Assembly: GCA_963920705.1 (NCBI GenBank) | Contig: OY987239.1 | Location: 12,635,004-12,699,003, forward strand | From: Odiellus spinosus | Taxonomy: Eukaryota > Arthropoda > Arachnida > Opiliones > Phalangiidae | Length of the DNA: 64,000 nt | Direction: 5' to 3' | Part shown: positions 34,143 through 46,399 of the stretch, in pieces | How the letters are laid out: each line of letters begins with the position of its first letter | Position numbering within the stretch: the stretch's first letter is position 1 | Program-made: the position numbers and the translations under genes | Notes under the pieces: generated by a model | Told to the model about the DNA's origin: nothing | Seen by the model: only the letters and a program-made list of their open reading frames with translations | The model's database searches: none

Positions 34143-37100
34143 TTAGTTTCCAGATCCGGCATTGACAGTTAAACGGCCCGATTTTTTCCCACAATTCCAA
34201 AAAATATTATACATGTTAATTATGTAAGTTCTGTTATCTGATCCTTCGGTTGGATCTTCAGTCGAAGTACTAAGATTAGTTTCCGTCATGGGTATCGCGA
34301 CGTCTTGACCAACGTCAGAAGAAGATCTTCTGACATCGTTGATATCCATCGAACCTGTGCTTTTTTTACGTTTTTTTTTACATACGATATAGATAGAGGA
34401 TAGTATGATAATAATAATTATAATAATAGCGCCTAATATTAGGAACTTGTATTCTTTTAGCGAAAATTCTTCTTCCATTTCCAGTTTTTCAAAACTAGGT
34501 TTTGTTGAATTAGAAACGGTACTCGGGGTGCTTTGTGACGCGGGACTTGGGGTACTTAGCGACTCGGTACTTGGGGTCCTTTGTGACGCGGTGCTCGGGG
34601 TACTTGGGGTCCTTTGTGACGCGGTGCTCGGAGTACTTGGGGTACTTTGCGACTCGGTACTTGGGGTCCTTTGTGACGCGGTGCTCGGAGTACTTGGGGT
34701 ACTTTGCGACTCGGTACTTGGGGTACTTTGCGACTCGGTACTTGGGGTCCTTTGTGACGCGGTGCTCGGAGTACTTGGGGTACTTTGCGACTCGGTACTT
34801 GGGGTCCTTTGTGACGCGGTGCTCGGGATACTTGGGGTACTTTGCGACTCGGTACTTGGGGTCCTTTGTGACGCGGGGCTCGGAGTACTTGGGGTAGTTT
34901 CCGACTCGGTACTTGGGGTCCTTTGTGACGCGGTGCTCGGAGTACTTGGGGTACTTTGCGACTCGGTACTTGGGGTCCTTTGTGACGCGGTGCTCGGAGT
35001 ACTTGGGGTACTTTGCGACTCGGTACTTGGGGTCCTTTGTGACGCGGTGCTCGGAGTACTTGGGGTACTTTGCGACTCGGTACTTGGGGTCCTTTGTGAC
35101 GCGGGGCTCGGAGTACTTGGGGTAGTTTCCGACTCGGTACTTGGGGTCCTTTGTGACGCGGTGCTCGGAGTACTTGGGGTACTTTGCGACTCGGTACTTG
35201 GGGTCCTTTGTGACGCGGTGCTCAGGGTACTTGGGGTACTTTGCGACTCAGTACTTGGGGTCCTTTGTGACGCGGTGCTCGGGGTACTTGGGGTAGTTTC
35301 CGACGCTGTACTTGGGGTCCTTTGTGACGCGGTGCTCGGGGTACTTGGGGTAGTTTCCGACGCTGTACTTGGGGTCCTTTGTGACGCGGTGCTCGGGATA
35401 CTTGGGGTAGTTTCCGACGCTGTACTTGGAGTACTTTGTGACGCGGTACTTGGAGTACTCGGTGTACTTGTGGTACTTTTCTGGCATAATTCCACTCGCG
35501 TGAAGAGTTTGGTTCCAGTTGCATCTTCACACTTGAGACTATGCAGATTGTCGACATTGTTCTCTTTAATCCATTGCAAATCGCAAGAGCAATTAAATAT
35601 GTTGCCTACAAAATTAAATCATTATTTCCATTTATTTAAATGATTGGTAAACAATTGGGCATACCATTGAGATTGGTTCTTTCCGGAACATCACCTCGAA
35701 AAGCGCTCCGTGGAAAAGATTTGATTGTTTTTGTGTTATTACTGAAGACCAAGGTCTTTAAGAACTCGGGAAACGAATCACTGGGGATTACCTCGAAAGA
35801 GTTCTTAATTAGAGATAATTGTTCAATAGATTCGCATGTTTTAACAAAACTAGTGTCTATATTGTCAATGTTATTATAATTTAGGTATAACTTCACCGTA
35901 TATTTGCTACACAAATTAGAATTCAAGTACTTTATCTTATTATTAGATAAATAGACGGATTTTAGTCTCGGAGAGTTTTTGAAGAAGTCGTTCGAAACGT
36001 GTCGTATATTGTTATCATCGACGTTAAATATTTCCAAATTTTCTAATTTGAGTCTACCGTTTAAAGAACGTATATTATTGTAACGTAAGAACAATTGCTT
36101 CAAGTTTATCAATTCATTTAAGGATGCAATGGGTAATTCCGAAACTTTGCAATTGTCCATAGCCAAAGTTTGCAAATTGGTGATAGTCGAGACTAAATCC
36201 CAGAGAGATTTTTCAACTTTAGTCTCGTGTACCTCTAAATGCGTAAATACGTATTCGTTCGAATCATTTAATGTTTTTAAAAGTAGTACAAGTTCGTCAG
36301 GGGGCATTAGGTGAGACCGTACCATTAGACTCTTCACCGAATTTTGGAAGTAAGGTTTAATGTCAGTTTTCTCGTATTTCGACGATTGTCGAAAATCGCA
36401 TAACAAAAAGATGCCGTAGCTTTCGATGTTGTAGTCGCAACCAAACTTCTTAGCTATTTCTTTGATGCCAGCGGGTGTAGTTTTGATTGACGTAATGATT
36501 AGTAAGATTACCAATTGCTGTTTTGAAAAAAATAAAATTAGATTAAGTGTCCCTTTAAATGAACTGGAAAACGTCTTTATTCCAATCGATTTTATTTTTC
36601 GAAACTGCTTCGGGAACCAGTCCTTATTATATTTTAATTTTCCTTTACACAATCCTCACGTGAATCCTTATGGTTTATTTCCATTAGATCGAAAAATGTC
36701 TGATCGAATTCGATCAAATTTTGTTTCAAATGATCGAATCGAATTCGATCAAATTTATTTTATTCTCGTTTTAACTTTTGTGGCATTTGATCGATGTCCA
36801 TTGGATCGAATTACAATTGATCGAAGTAGTAGTATTTAAAATACTATTGTAGTAGAACTAAATCCTTAAGGGATTATTCTCATTAGATCGAACCTAAAAT
36901 GATCGAACTAATTAAGTAGGTTTTTTTGTACAAAAAAATACTTAAGCCTAAGCTTGGCTATGTTTGGTTGGGTTACGTTGGGTTAGGTTAGGTTAGGTCC
37001 AATGGAAGGGAAGCGTAAACGGGCAGGGCTTCAAGTCTTAGAAGTTTCCACCTAAAATTGATTTCGATCAGGAAGCATTCGTACAAATGACACTTCGAAC

Positions 37101-38333
37101 AATGATATTCGATCAATTGAGACTACCTTTAAAACCAAATAATTTCGATCATATGACCTTCGATCATTTGAGACAGCGTTCGATCATTTGGGATTCGATC
37201 AAATCGACCCCAATCTATTCTTATTACATCCATTTCATTATCTATAATTGATTCTGGGAATCCAATATTTCATATTAGCCTAGGCTTTATTTAAAAAAGT
37301 TCAAAGTTTATATACGCAATATTCTGTCAAATTATTAAATAAATCTAACGGTATTTGATACGCGAATAGTCATTATTTGAATCCATAATTTCTTTATCTA
37401 TAATTTTATCAGGGCATCCACTGTTTAAAGGTAGAATGAAAAATCAAAATAGGCTTAGCGTGATTCAAGGAGATCAGTATGAGGTCTAGCTACCAATCGA
37501 ACGCTATTGTAAGTCTCGTGGATATCTCGTCTTTGTTTATTGGTCGTTAGACCTTACATGGAGGCAAGCTAAGCATATTTTGGGGGTTAAGTTTTAATTT
37601 TATTTCCAGTTTAATATTTGTTCGTTAAACAATATGGGATCAATAATGAAAGGTTGCATCCTCTCTTTAGTAATTGTTAGAATATATAAATCATACCTTT
37701 TTATCAGTTAATCTAACCTATTCATTAACGTAGACACTTCCCATTTTTATTGTTATCTCGGGGATGACATTTTGACATTTTTCTTTATATTTCAATATCT
37801 ATTAAAGGTTTGTTTAAAATATGATTAAATTTCTGATGTAAAATTTGCTTCTAGGCAAATCGGGTTTAATTTAATCCCTTTTATAAAGCTCTAACATAAT
37901 CCACAAATCTGACCCACTATCTTTATTAAAAAAGTATTTTATAAAGAAATTTCCCAGATCATTGGTAATCTTTCACCAATAAAAAGTTTACAAAACAAAT
38001 ATTAAACTATAAATAAATTCGTGCAGATCTGGTAAGGTCTATCCACCAATGAGCAAAGGCGAGATCTCCACGAATCGCGTTCGATTGGTCGCGAGGGAAT
38101 TTAGTTGGTAACCATGAATCCCGCTAAGCCTATTTTGTTTTGATAAGTATACCAAAACTAATTTCACATTTCAAACCAAATAAACACGATTAAAAATTAA
38201 AAACGCGGGTATACAGTTTGTTTAATTAGGTTTAATTTACACCAATCTCGAATAAAAACGACCACAAATAACTTTAACTTGTTACTGACACATTTGACAA
38301 GAAAAAACTCACCAGAGCTATTAACTTCACCAT
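34143..38333 (-). CDS. LRR type I membrane protein with Ser/Thr/Pro mucin-like stalk, 778 aa, 3 coding exons
   Basis: Exons 38313-38333, 35665-36517, 34143-35605. Exon 1 encodes only MVKLIAL before GTGAGT; joined in phase 0 to QLVILLIITSIKTTPAG it makes a clean signal peptide, so I prefer this start to the in-frame ATG at 36652, which lies in repeat-like DNA before an acceptor. Residues about 90-290: five to seven leucine-rich repeats (NLKQLFLRYNNI, RLKSVYLSNNKI). Residues 296-332: LRR C-terminal cap with CSC, a third Cys at 317 and a fourth at 332, split by the exon 2/3 intron. Residues 335-655: tandem TPSTASQRTPSTESQS-type repeats, probably heavily O-glycosylated. Membrane helix 679-700 with nine Ile in a row, then KKKRKK and a 78-residue cytoplasmic tail. 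Likely a cell-surface recognition or adhesion protein; ligand unknown. Confidence 0.85.
34515..35462 (-). repeat. Coding minisatellite of the LRR-protein stalk
   Basis: Variable arrangement of 12-, 15- and 24-bp blocks (plus-strand view TACTTGGGGTCCTTTGTGAC, GCGGTGCTCGGAG) encoding TPS(T/P)ASQRTPSTESQSTPS units. In frame throughout, so it is selected or at least tolerated as protein. Antisense ORFs over it are by-products. Confidence 0.9.
36680..37205. repeat. Cluster of GATCGAA motifs in two inverted halves
   Basis: In LRR intron 1. 36680-36910 is rich in TGATCGAA and ATTCGATC; 37050-37205 carries the complement TTCGATCA repeatedly, ending TTCGATCAAATCGACC. Around 15-18 hits in 0.5 kb. Not a regular tandem repeat. 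It looks like a decayed foldback element. Confidence 0.6.
36979..36998 (+). repeat. Short TTAGG run
   Basis: GGGTTAGGTTAGGTTAGG: about three TTAGG units, the arthropod telomere motif, inside the GATCGAA region. Too short to call telomeric. Confidence 0.4.
37206..38312. other. Remainder of LRR-gene intron 1
   Basis: AT-rich. Two passages (37455-37580 and 38030-38110) share words such as AGATCTGGTAAGGTCTA and TCGCGAGG-like bits in inverted form, hinting at an old TIR element. No exon was recognised. Confidence 0.35.
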
Positions 38334-39100
38334 CGTTAACTATAACTCTTGACAGGTTTAACCATTATTATACTAGTTACTAATATTAAATTCATAACTT
38401 AACTTTATCTATCTTTAATTTTACAAACGTAATTAACAAATTGGACTAGGAAATACCAGCGTCCGCGATGCAGCGGTTCTATATTACATTGTAACATCTA
38501 TCAACACGATATGACAACTCGTGAATGGAAAGAGTTATCTCATAATTTATCTTTTTCGACATCATAGTGTCTTCTTTGAAATCTAGAACTAAAAGTTTAT
38601 GAATCTTAATTAATTATTAATTAATATACTCTCCCCATGTTTACCTGATTTCCCTTAAATCACCTCGTGTCTTGGGCCCTTAGTCACAAGCAACATTAAA
38701 GAAATTTAAATAATAATTATGATAGTATTTTTAATTCTTTGTGGAAACTAAAAAGATAATGACAGTATACCGAGTACAACGTCACCCCGAATAATCTAAT
38801 CTTACCGAAAGTGTTAGGGTTCAGAATGTGTTCGCGTCAAAAGTCTATGATTTTATTCCATAAAAGTAATCAACGCCCCATATCTTAATACTACCAGATT
38901 CTGGTACACAAAAATAAAATTTGTTTTCAAAGATATCTTCTTGAACGATGGAGGATTGGCATTTTCTTAATTCTTCGTCATTATAGCTTGATTAATCGCT
39001 AACTCCTTTCCAGACACTTTGTCTCTGTTGGCTTCTAAACAGCCTTTATTATGTAGTAGGAAATCTTGACCCCCGTCCCCCGCTAAGAAACTACTTCCTT
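38334..39100. other. Intergenic DNA between LRR gene start and satellite S4
   Basis: Probable 5' UTR and promoter of the LRR gene nearest 38334. Includes a copy of motif K at 38832-38895 (AAAAGTCTATGATTTTATTC, CATAAAAGTAATCAACGCCC). Nothing else recognised. Confidence 0.4.
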
Positions 39101-42100
39101 ACACTTTTGAACATTTTTGAACACTTTTGAACATTTTTGAACACTTTTGAACATTTTTGAACACTTTTGAACACTTTTGAACATTTTTGAACACTTTTGA
39201 ACATTTTTGAACACTTTTGAACACTTTTGAACACTTTTGAACATTTTTGAACCCTTTTGAACCCTTTTGAACCCTTTTGAACCCTTTTGAACCCTTTTGA
39301 ACCCTTTTGAACCCTTTTGAACCCTTTTGAACCCTTTTGAACCCTTTTGAACCCTTTTGAACCCTTTTGAACCCTTTTGAACCCTTTTGAACCCTTTTGA
39401 ACCCTTTTGAACCCTTTTGAACCCTTTTGAACCCTTTTGAACCCTTTTGAACCCTTTTGAACCCTTTTGAACAGTTTTGAACCCTTTTGAACAGTTTTGA
39501 ACCCTTTTGAACAGTTTTGAACCCTTTTGAACAGTTTTGAACCCTTTTGAACAGTTTTGAACCCTTTTGAACAGTTTTGAACCCTTTTGAACAGTTTTGA
39601 ACCCTTTTGAACAGTTTTGAACCCTTTTGAACAGTTTTGAACCCTTTTGAACAGTTTTGAACCCTTTTGAACAGTTTTGAACCCTTTTGAACAGTTTTGA
39701 ACCCTTTTGAACAGTTTTGAACCCTTTTGAACAGTTTTGAACCCTTTTGAACAGTTTTGAACCCTTTTGAACAGTTTTGAACCCTTTTGAACAGTTTTGA
39801 ACCCTTTTGAACAGTTTTGAACCCTTTTGAACAGTTTTGAACCCTTTTGAACAGTTTTGAACCCTTTTGAACAGTTTTGAACCCTTTTGAACAGTTTTGA
39901 ACCCTTTTGAACAGTTTTGAACCCTTTTGAACAGTTTTGAACCCTTTTGAACAGTTTTGAACCCTTTTGAACATTTTTGAACCCTTTTGAACATTTTTGA
40001 ACCCTTTTGAACATTTTTGAACATTTTTGAACCCTTTTGAACATTTTTGAACCCTTTTGAACATTTTCGAACACTTTCGAACACTTTCGAACCCTTTCGA
40101 ACACTTTCGAACCCTTTCGAACCCTTTCGAACACTTTCGAACCCTTTCGAACACTTTCGAACCCTTTCGAACCCTTTCGAACACTTTCGAACACTTTCGA
40201 ACACTTTCGAACACTTTCGAACACTTTCGAACACTTTCGGACCCTTTCGAACCCTTTCGAACACTTTCGAACCCTTTCGAACACTTTCGAACACTTTCGA
40301 ACCCTTTCGGACCCTTTCGGACCCTTTCGAACCCTTTCGAACCCTTTCGAACACTTTCGAACCCTTTCGAACCCTTTCGAACACTTTCGAACACTTTCGA
40401 ACACTTTCGGACACTTTCGAACACTTTCGAACACTTTCGAACACTTTCGAACACTTTCGGACCCTTTCGAACCCTTTCGAACCCTTTCGAACCCTTTCGA
40501 ACACTTTCGGACACTTTCGAACACTTTCGAACACTTTCGGACACTTTCGGACACTTTCGGACACTTTCGAACACTTTCGGACACTTTCGAACACTTTCGA
40601 ACACTTTCGGACACTTTCGGACACTTTCGGACACTTTCGGACACTTTCGAACACTTTCGAACACTTTCGAACACTTTCGGACACTTTCGGACACTTTCGA
40701 ACACTTTCGGACACTTTCGGACACTTTCGGACACTTTCGGACACTTTCGGACACTTTCGGACACTTTCGGACACTTTCGAACACTTTCGGACACTTTCGG
40801 ACACTTTCGGACACTTTCGAACATTTTCGAACATTTTCGAACATTTTCGAACATTTTCGAACATTTTCGAACACTTTCGAACATTTTCGAACACTTTCGA
40901 ACATTTTCGAACATTTTCGAACATTTTCGAACACTTTCGAACATTTTCGAACACTTTCGAACATTTTCGAACACTTTCGAACATTTTCGAACACTTTCGA
41001 ACATTTTCGAACACTTTCGAACACTTTCGAACATTTTCGAACATTTTCGAACATTTTCGAACATTTTCGAACATTTTCGAACATTTTCGAACATTTTCGA
41101 ACATTTTCGAACATTTTCGAACATTTTCGAACATTTTCGAACATTTTCGAACATTTTCGAACATTTTCGAACATTTTCGAACATTTTCGAACATTTTCGA
41201 ACATTTTCGAACATTTTCGAACATTTTCGAACATTTTCGAACATTTTCGAACATTTTCGAACATTTTCGAACATTTTCGAACATTTTCGAACATTTTCGA
41301 ACATTTTCGAACATTTTCGAACATTTTCGAACATTTTCGAACATTTTCGAACATTTTCGAACATTTTCGAACATTTTCGAACATTTTCGAACATTTTCGA
41401 ACATTTTCGAACATTTTCGAACATTTTCGAACATTTTCGAACATTTTCGAACATTTTCGAACATTTTCGAACATTTTCGAACATTTTCGAACATTTTCGA
41501 ACATTTTCGAACATTTTCGAACATTTTCGAACATTTTCGAACATTTTCGAACATTTTCGAACATTTTCGAACATTTTCGAACATTTTCGAACATTTTCGA
41601 ACATTTTCGAACATTTTCGAACATTTTCGAACATTTTCGAACATTTTCGAACATTTTCGAACATTTTCGAACATTTTCGAACATTTTCGAACATTTTCGA
41701 ACATTTTCGAACATTTTCGAACATTTTCGAACATTTTCGAACATTTTCGAACATTTTCGAACATTTTCGAACATTTTCGAACATTTTCGAACATTTTCGA
41801 ACATTTTCGAACATTTTCGAACATTTTCGAACATTTTCGAACATTTTCGAACATTTTCGAACATTTTCGAACATTTTCGAACATTTTCGAACATTTTCGA
41901 ACATTTTCGAACATTTTCGAACATTTTCGAACATTTTCGAACATTTTCGAACATTTTCGAACATTTTCGAACATTTTCGAACATTTTCGAACATTTTCGA
42001 ACATTTTCGAACATTTTCGAACATTTTCGAACATTTTCGAACATTTTCGAACATTTTCGAACATTTTCGAACATTTTCGAACATTTTCGAACATTTTCGA

Positions 42101-43988
42101 ACATTTTCGAACATTTTCGAACATTTTCGAACATTTTCGAACATTTTCGAACATTTTCGAACATTTTCGAACATTTTCGAACATTTTCGAACATTTTCGA
42201 ACATTTTCGAACATTTTCGAACATTTTCGAACATTTTCGAACATTTTCGAACATTTTCGAACATTTTCGAACATTTTCGAACATTTTCGAACATTTTCGA
42301 ACATTTTCGAACATTTTCGAACATTTTCGAACATTTTCGAACATTTTCGAACATTTTCGAACATTTTCGAACATTTTCGAACATTTTCGAACATTTTCGA
42401 ACATTTTCGAACATTTTCGAACATTTTCGAACATTTTCGAACATTTTCGAACATTTTCGAACATTTTCGAACATTTTCGAACATTTTCGAACATTTTCGA
42501 ACATTTTCGAACATTTTCGAACATTTTCGAACATTTTCGAACATTTTCGAACATTTTCGAACATTTTCGAACATTTTCGAACATTTTCGAACATTTTCGA
42601 ACATTTTCGAACATTTTCGAACATTTTCGAACATTTTCGAACATTTTCGAACATTTTCGAACATTTTCGAACATTTTCGAACATTTTCGAACATTTTCGA
42701 ACATTTTCGAACATTTTCGAACATTTTCGAACATTTTCGAACATTTTCGAACATTTTCGAACATTTTCGAACATTTTCGAACATTTTCGAACATTTTCGA
42801 ACATTTTCGAACATTTTCGAACATTTTCGAACATTTTCGAACATTTTCGAACATTTTCGAACATTTTCGAACATTTTCGAACATTTTCGAACATTTTCGA
42901 ACATTTTCGAACATTTTCGAACATTTTCGAACATTTTCGAACATTTTCGAACATTTTCGAACATTTTCGAACATTTTCGAACATTTTCGAACATTTTCGA
43001 ACATTTTCGAACATTTTCGAACATTTTCGAACATTTTCGAACATTTTCGAACATTTTCGAACATTTTCGAACATTTTCGAACATTTTCGAACATTTTCGA
43101 ACATTTTCGAACATTTTCGAACATTTTCGAACATTTTCGAACATTTTCGAACATTTTCGAACATTTTCGAACATTTTCGAACATTTTCGAACATTTTCGA
43201 ACATTTTCGAACATTTTCGAACATTTTCGAACATTTTCGAACATTTTCGAACATTTTCGAACATTTTCGAACATTTTCGAACATTTTCGAACATTTTCGA
43301 ACATTTTCGAACATTTTCGAACATTTTCGAACATTTTCGAACATTTTCGAACATTTTCGAACATTTTCGAACATTTTCGAACATTTTCGAACATTTTCGA
43401 ACATTTTCGAACATTTTCGAACATTTTCGAACATTTTCGAACATTTTCGAACATTTTCGAACATTTTCGAACATTTTCGAACATTTTCGAACATTTTCGA
43501 ACATTTTCGAACATTTTCGAACATTTTCGAACATTTTCGAACATTTTCGAACATTTTCGAACATTTTCGAACATTTTCGAACATTTTCGAACATTTTCGA
43601 ACATTTTCGAACATTTTCGAACATTTTCGAACATTTTCGAACATTTTCGAACATTTTCGAACATTTTCGAACATTTTCGAACATTTTCGAACATTTTCGA
43701 ACATTTTCGAACATTTTCGAACATTTTCGAACATTTTCGAACATTTTCGAACATTTTCGAACATTTTCGAACATTTTCGAACATTTTCGAACATTTTCGA
43801 ACATTTTCGAACATTTTCGAACATTTTCGAACATTTTCGAACATTTTCGAACATTTTCGAACATTTTCGAACATTTTCGAACATTTTCGAACATTTTCGA
43901 ACATTTTCGAACATTTTCGAACATTTTCGAACATTTTCGAACATTTTCGAACATTTTCGAACATTTTCGAACATTTTCGAACATTTTT
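39101..43988. repeat. 10-bp satellite S4, ~489 units, in ordered blocks
   Basis: Blocks from left: 39101-39250 mix of ACATTTTTGA and ACACTTTTGA; 39251-39470 ACCCTTTTGA; 39471-39960 strict alternation ACAGTTTTGA/ACCCTTTTGA (a 20-bp higher-order unit); 40061-40820 ACCCTTTCGA, ACACTTTCGA and ACACTTTCGG; 40821-41030 mixed; 41031-43980 a fully homogeneous run of about 295 ACATTTTCGA. Intergenic between the LRR gene and SARS2. Because 30 bp hold no stop in most frames, ORFs above 1,300 codons appear on both strands. They are not genes. Confidence 0.98.
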
Positions 43989-44081
43989 AGGAAACGTGTT
44001 AAATTCATAATTTAGTTGGCCGTCAAGCTAAACTGCTGAAACGGAAATAAGGCAACTTGGTATAATCATGTTTATTTACAG

Positions 44082-44170
44082 CCCTCCTATTCTCCTAAAG
44101 CCGTCTGGAGACCTTAACTTGTCCAGTAAACCGTCTGCTACTCTGTTCGTCATATATCGCATTCTTCTCC
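44082..44170 (+). other. Exon candidate upstream of SARS2
   Basis: 89 nt between TTTATTTACAG and CTCC|GTGAGT, open in one frame. It may be a 5' UTR or alternative first-exon piece of SARS2. The 62 bp to the SARS2 ATG is short for an intron in this genome (the shortest seen are near 75 bp), so the link is weak. Confidence 0.35.
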
Positions 44171-44232
44171 GTGAGTTTAAATCATTATTTGAAGTTAATT
44201 ATTTAAGTATAATTAGTGTTTAAATATAAATT

Positions 44233-45663
44233 ATGACGTGTAAGTTAGTCGGGAAAATTTTTCTACGGCGTAGTCCGATGGCGCGAAGATTTATCTCTAC
44301 AAATCTGAATTGTTTCGATAAAAACCAAGGCTTAGGTATATTTAAATACGAGTTAAATGATTTTGATACTGATTATTATTTGAATCAATCGAACGCCACG
44401 CAAATAGACGCTAATATAAAACGAAGAAAGGGTGTTGGAAACATATATAAAGCGTTAGAACTTCATGCATCTTTAAATAAGGTTAAAAAACTGAAAGATG
44501 TAAGCAAAATTGAACATGAGTTAGTAGAAGAGCTTCGAAAAATCCCTAATAAAACTCATCCTGAATCCCTTAAAATCGAATCGGATGAACCCAAAACTCT
44601 CAAGATTATCGGTGAACCGCGTAAGTTTAATTTTAAACCTAAAGGTATCGCGTACCTTGCCGCAAAAGAAGATTTAGCTAGAACTGAAAACTTAGCTTTA
44701 ACAAACGGTCCGCGAAGCCACGTACTCAAAAACGATTTAGCCGAATTAGAACAAGCTTTAATATTCTACACCGCTGATAAACTATTGAAAAATGGATTCG
44801 TCGCTATGTCCGTACCGGATACCTTAGACGCTAGAGTTATTGAAAACTGCGGAATGGATACGAAAGGAAAAAGAACGCAGGTTAGATAATTTTTTTATAT
44901 TTTATCAGAGCGTTACTAACATTACCGTTAAATATTGATAAATATTGAAGAAATTGAACTCAATATTAATTAATATTTTAAGGTATTCTCCATCGATGCT
45001 CCTTGGTTCGATGGCTCGTTATGTTTATCAGGAACTTCCGAAATGGCATTAGCGCAATTTTTCTCTAACAAATGTTTAAGACTATTAAATCTACCACAAA
45101 ATGTATTTGCCGTTAGTCGATGTTATAGAGCTGAAGTTTCTAATTTACAAGAAGAAAAAGGCATGTACAGAGTGCATGAATTTACTAAAGTTGAAATTTT
45201 TGGTTTAACGGCGAAAGAAACGGGTTACGAAAGTGAAAAGTTGTTAAATTCATTCTGCGATATACAACAAATGATTTTTACGGAATTAGGCCTACATTTT
45301 AAAGTATTAGATATGCCACCGCATGAATTAGGAGCTTCGGCTTATCGTAAATACGATATTGAAACGTGGTTTCCACCTAAAAGATTTTACGGGGAAATTT
45401 CAAGCGCCTCAAATTGTCTCGATTATCAAAGTCGAAGACTCTGTATTAAATACGAGAACGATGAAATGGAAATTAAACACGTACATACGGTTAACGCCAC
45501 CGCTTGCGCGATACCTAGATTAATTATGGCTATTGTAGAGAATTTTCAAAATCGCGGCGGAACGATTCAGATACCGCAATGTTTGATTCCGTATATGAAC
45601 GGTAAACAAGTTATCGGAGGAAATGAACAAAAATTTAATATGGTTTTTCAAAAGTTAAAATAA
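44233..45663 (+). CDS. SARS2: Seryl-tRNA synthetase, mitochondrial, 442 aa, 2 exons
   Basis: Exons 44233-44880 and 44983-45663, joined AACGCAG|GTTAGA and TTTTAAG| in phase 0. Charges mitochondrial tRNA-Ser in the matrix. The N-terminus is basic (KIFLRRSPMARRF), fitting an import presequence; residues about 70-120 are the reduced helical tRNA-binding arm. Class II signatures: VPDTLDARVIENCGM (motif 1 region), CLSGTSEMALA (231-241) forming the serine pocket, motif 2 with RCYRAE (262-267) and RVHEFTKVE, and motif 3 NATACAIPR (387-395) preceded by GEISSASNCLDYQSRR. Length is close to insect mitochondrial SerRS, slightly shorter than the human enzyme. It appears intact. The SLIMP paralog of insects is less likely because the motif 3 Arg and active-site motifs are kept. 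Confidence 0.93.
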
Positions 45664-45689
45664 TTCGGTAATTATTTTAATTTTTGGAT

Positions 45690-46300
45690 AAAATTAGTGC
45701 TCTTAACTGCGGCGAAGTATCTGTTCGTTCAAAAGATAAATAGAATAGTTTTTTAACTGGTTCTAAATCAGATAAACGAATTATTTAATCTAATTACGAG
45801 AAACAGATACCCGTTAAAGCTCTTATCTGAAAGTTATTTACATATTTGTCCTTTAAGCACGCCTTCTATCTGGCAGCCGAAGGTGAAACGCTTTTTTAAA
45901 TTAATAGCAGACAGATAATTCAGATAAAATAAATTAGTTATAAAGAGATTTAATAGACAAATAGTCGTGTGAATATTTTTATCTGCAAACTTTATTTGCG
46001 CAATATCTGATACTCTGATGCGTCAAACAGATAAGTTTGGAGCACTAAAACAACATTGCATTAGATGTATTATCTGTTAAAATGAATTTAAATAAATTAT
46101 ACAAATTTATACAAAAAGATTTCGTATCAAAAAATCTTTTTTGACACTTTTTTAGGTTTAAATTTGATTTTTTTTTAACGAAAGTCCATGTTTTCAAATG
46201 GTTCTTATTTGAATCAGATATTTTTCTAGAATAAGTTAACTATAATTATAAATAGTATATTTTTAAGCATTATATCTGAGCATCCTACGAATCTCTAGCA
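45690..46300. promoter_or_regulatory. Cluster of GATA-type motifs (AGATAA / TTATCT)
   Basis: About a dozen AGATA/TATCT sites in 600 bp, e.g. AAGATAAAT, CAGATAAACG, CTTATCTGAAAG, ACAGATAATTCAGATAAA, TTTATCTGC, ACAGATAAG, TTATCTGTT. Outer words TAGTGCTC (45696) and GAGCACTA (46042) are inverted, so it may be a TIR element rather than an enhancer. Confidence 0.35.
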
Positions 46301-46399
46301 ACCTTGGACTTCCCATACAACATAATAAGGGGTTTATTTGAACAGTTATTGAAGAATAAAAGAGGTTTTACCCTTGAAATTGCATAATACTACTAATTT

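Noticed and set aside
31245-34350. Shared SMDIND.RR motif in the unknown protein and the LRR tail
   Set aside because: A 15-bp identity (ATCGTTGATATCCAT on the plus strand) with unrelated flanks; most likely chance.
34405-35643. 412-codon plus-strand ORF (VLGVLCDS repeats)
   Set aside because: Antisense of the Ser/Thr/Pro stalk. The minus-strand frame has signal peptide, LRR, membrane helix and introns.
36518-36652. ATG at 36652 as the start of the LRR protein
   Set aside because: A good acceptor (TTTTCAAAACAG) at 36518 joined to the 21-nt exon at 38313-38333 gives a proper signal peptide. The sequence above 36518 is repeat-like.
36979-36998. Telomere or telomeric relic
   Set aside because: Only about three TTAGG units inside an intron.
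39083-44015. Overlapping ORFs of 1,300-1,640 codons on both strands
   Set aside because: They follow from the 10-bp repeat (30 bp, no stops) and have no independent start context, introns or domain content.
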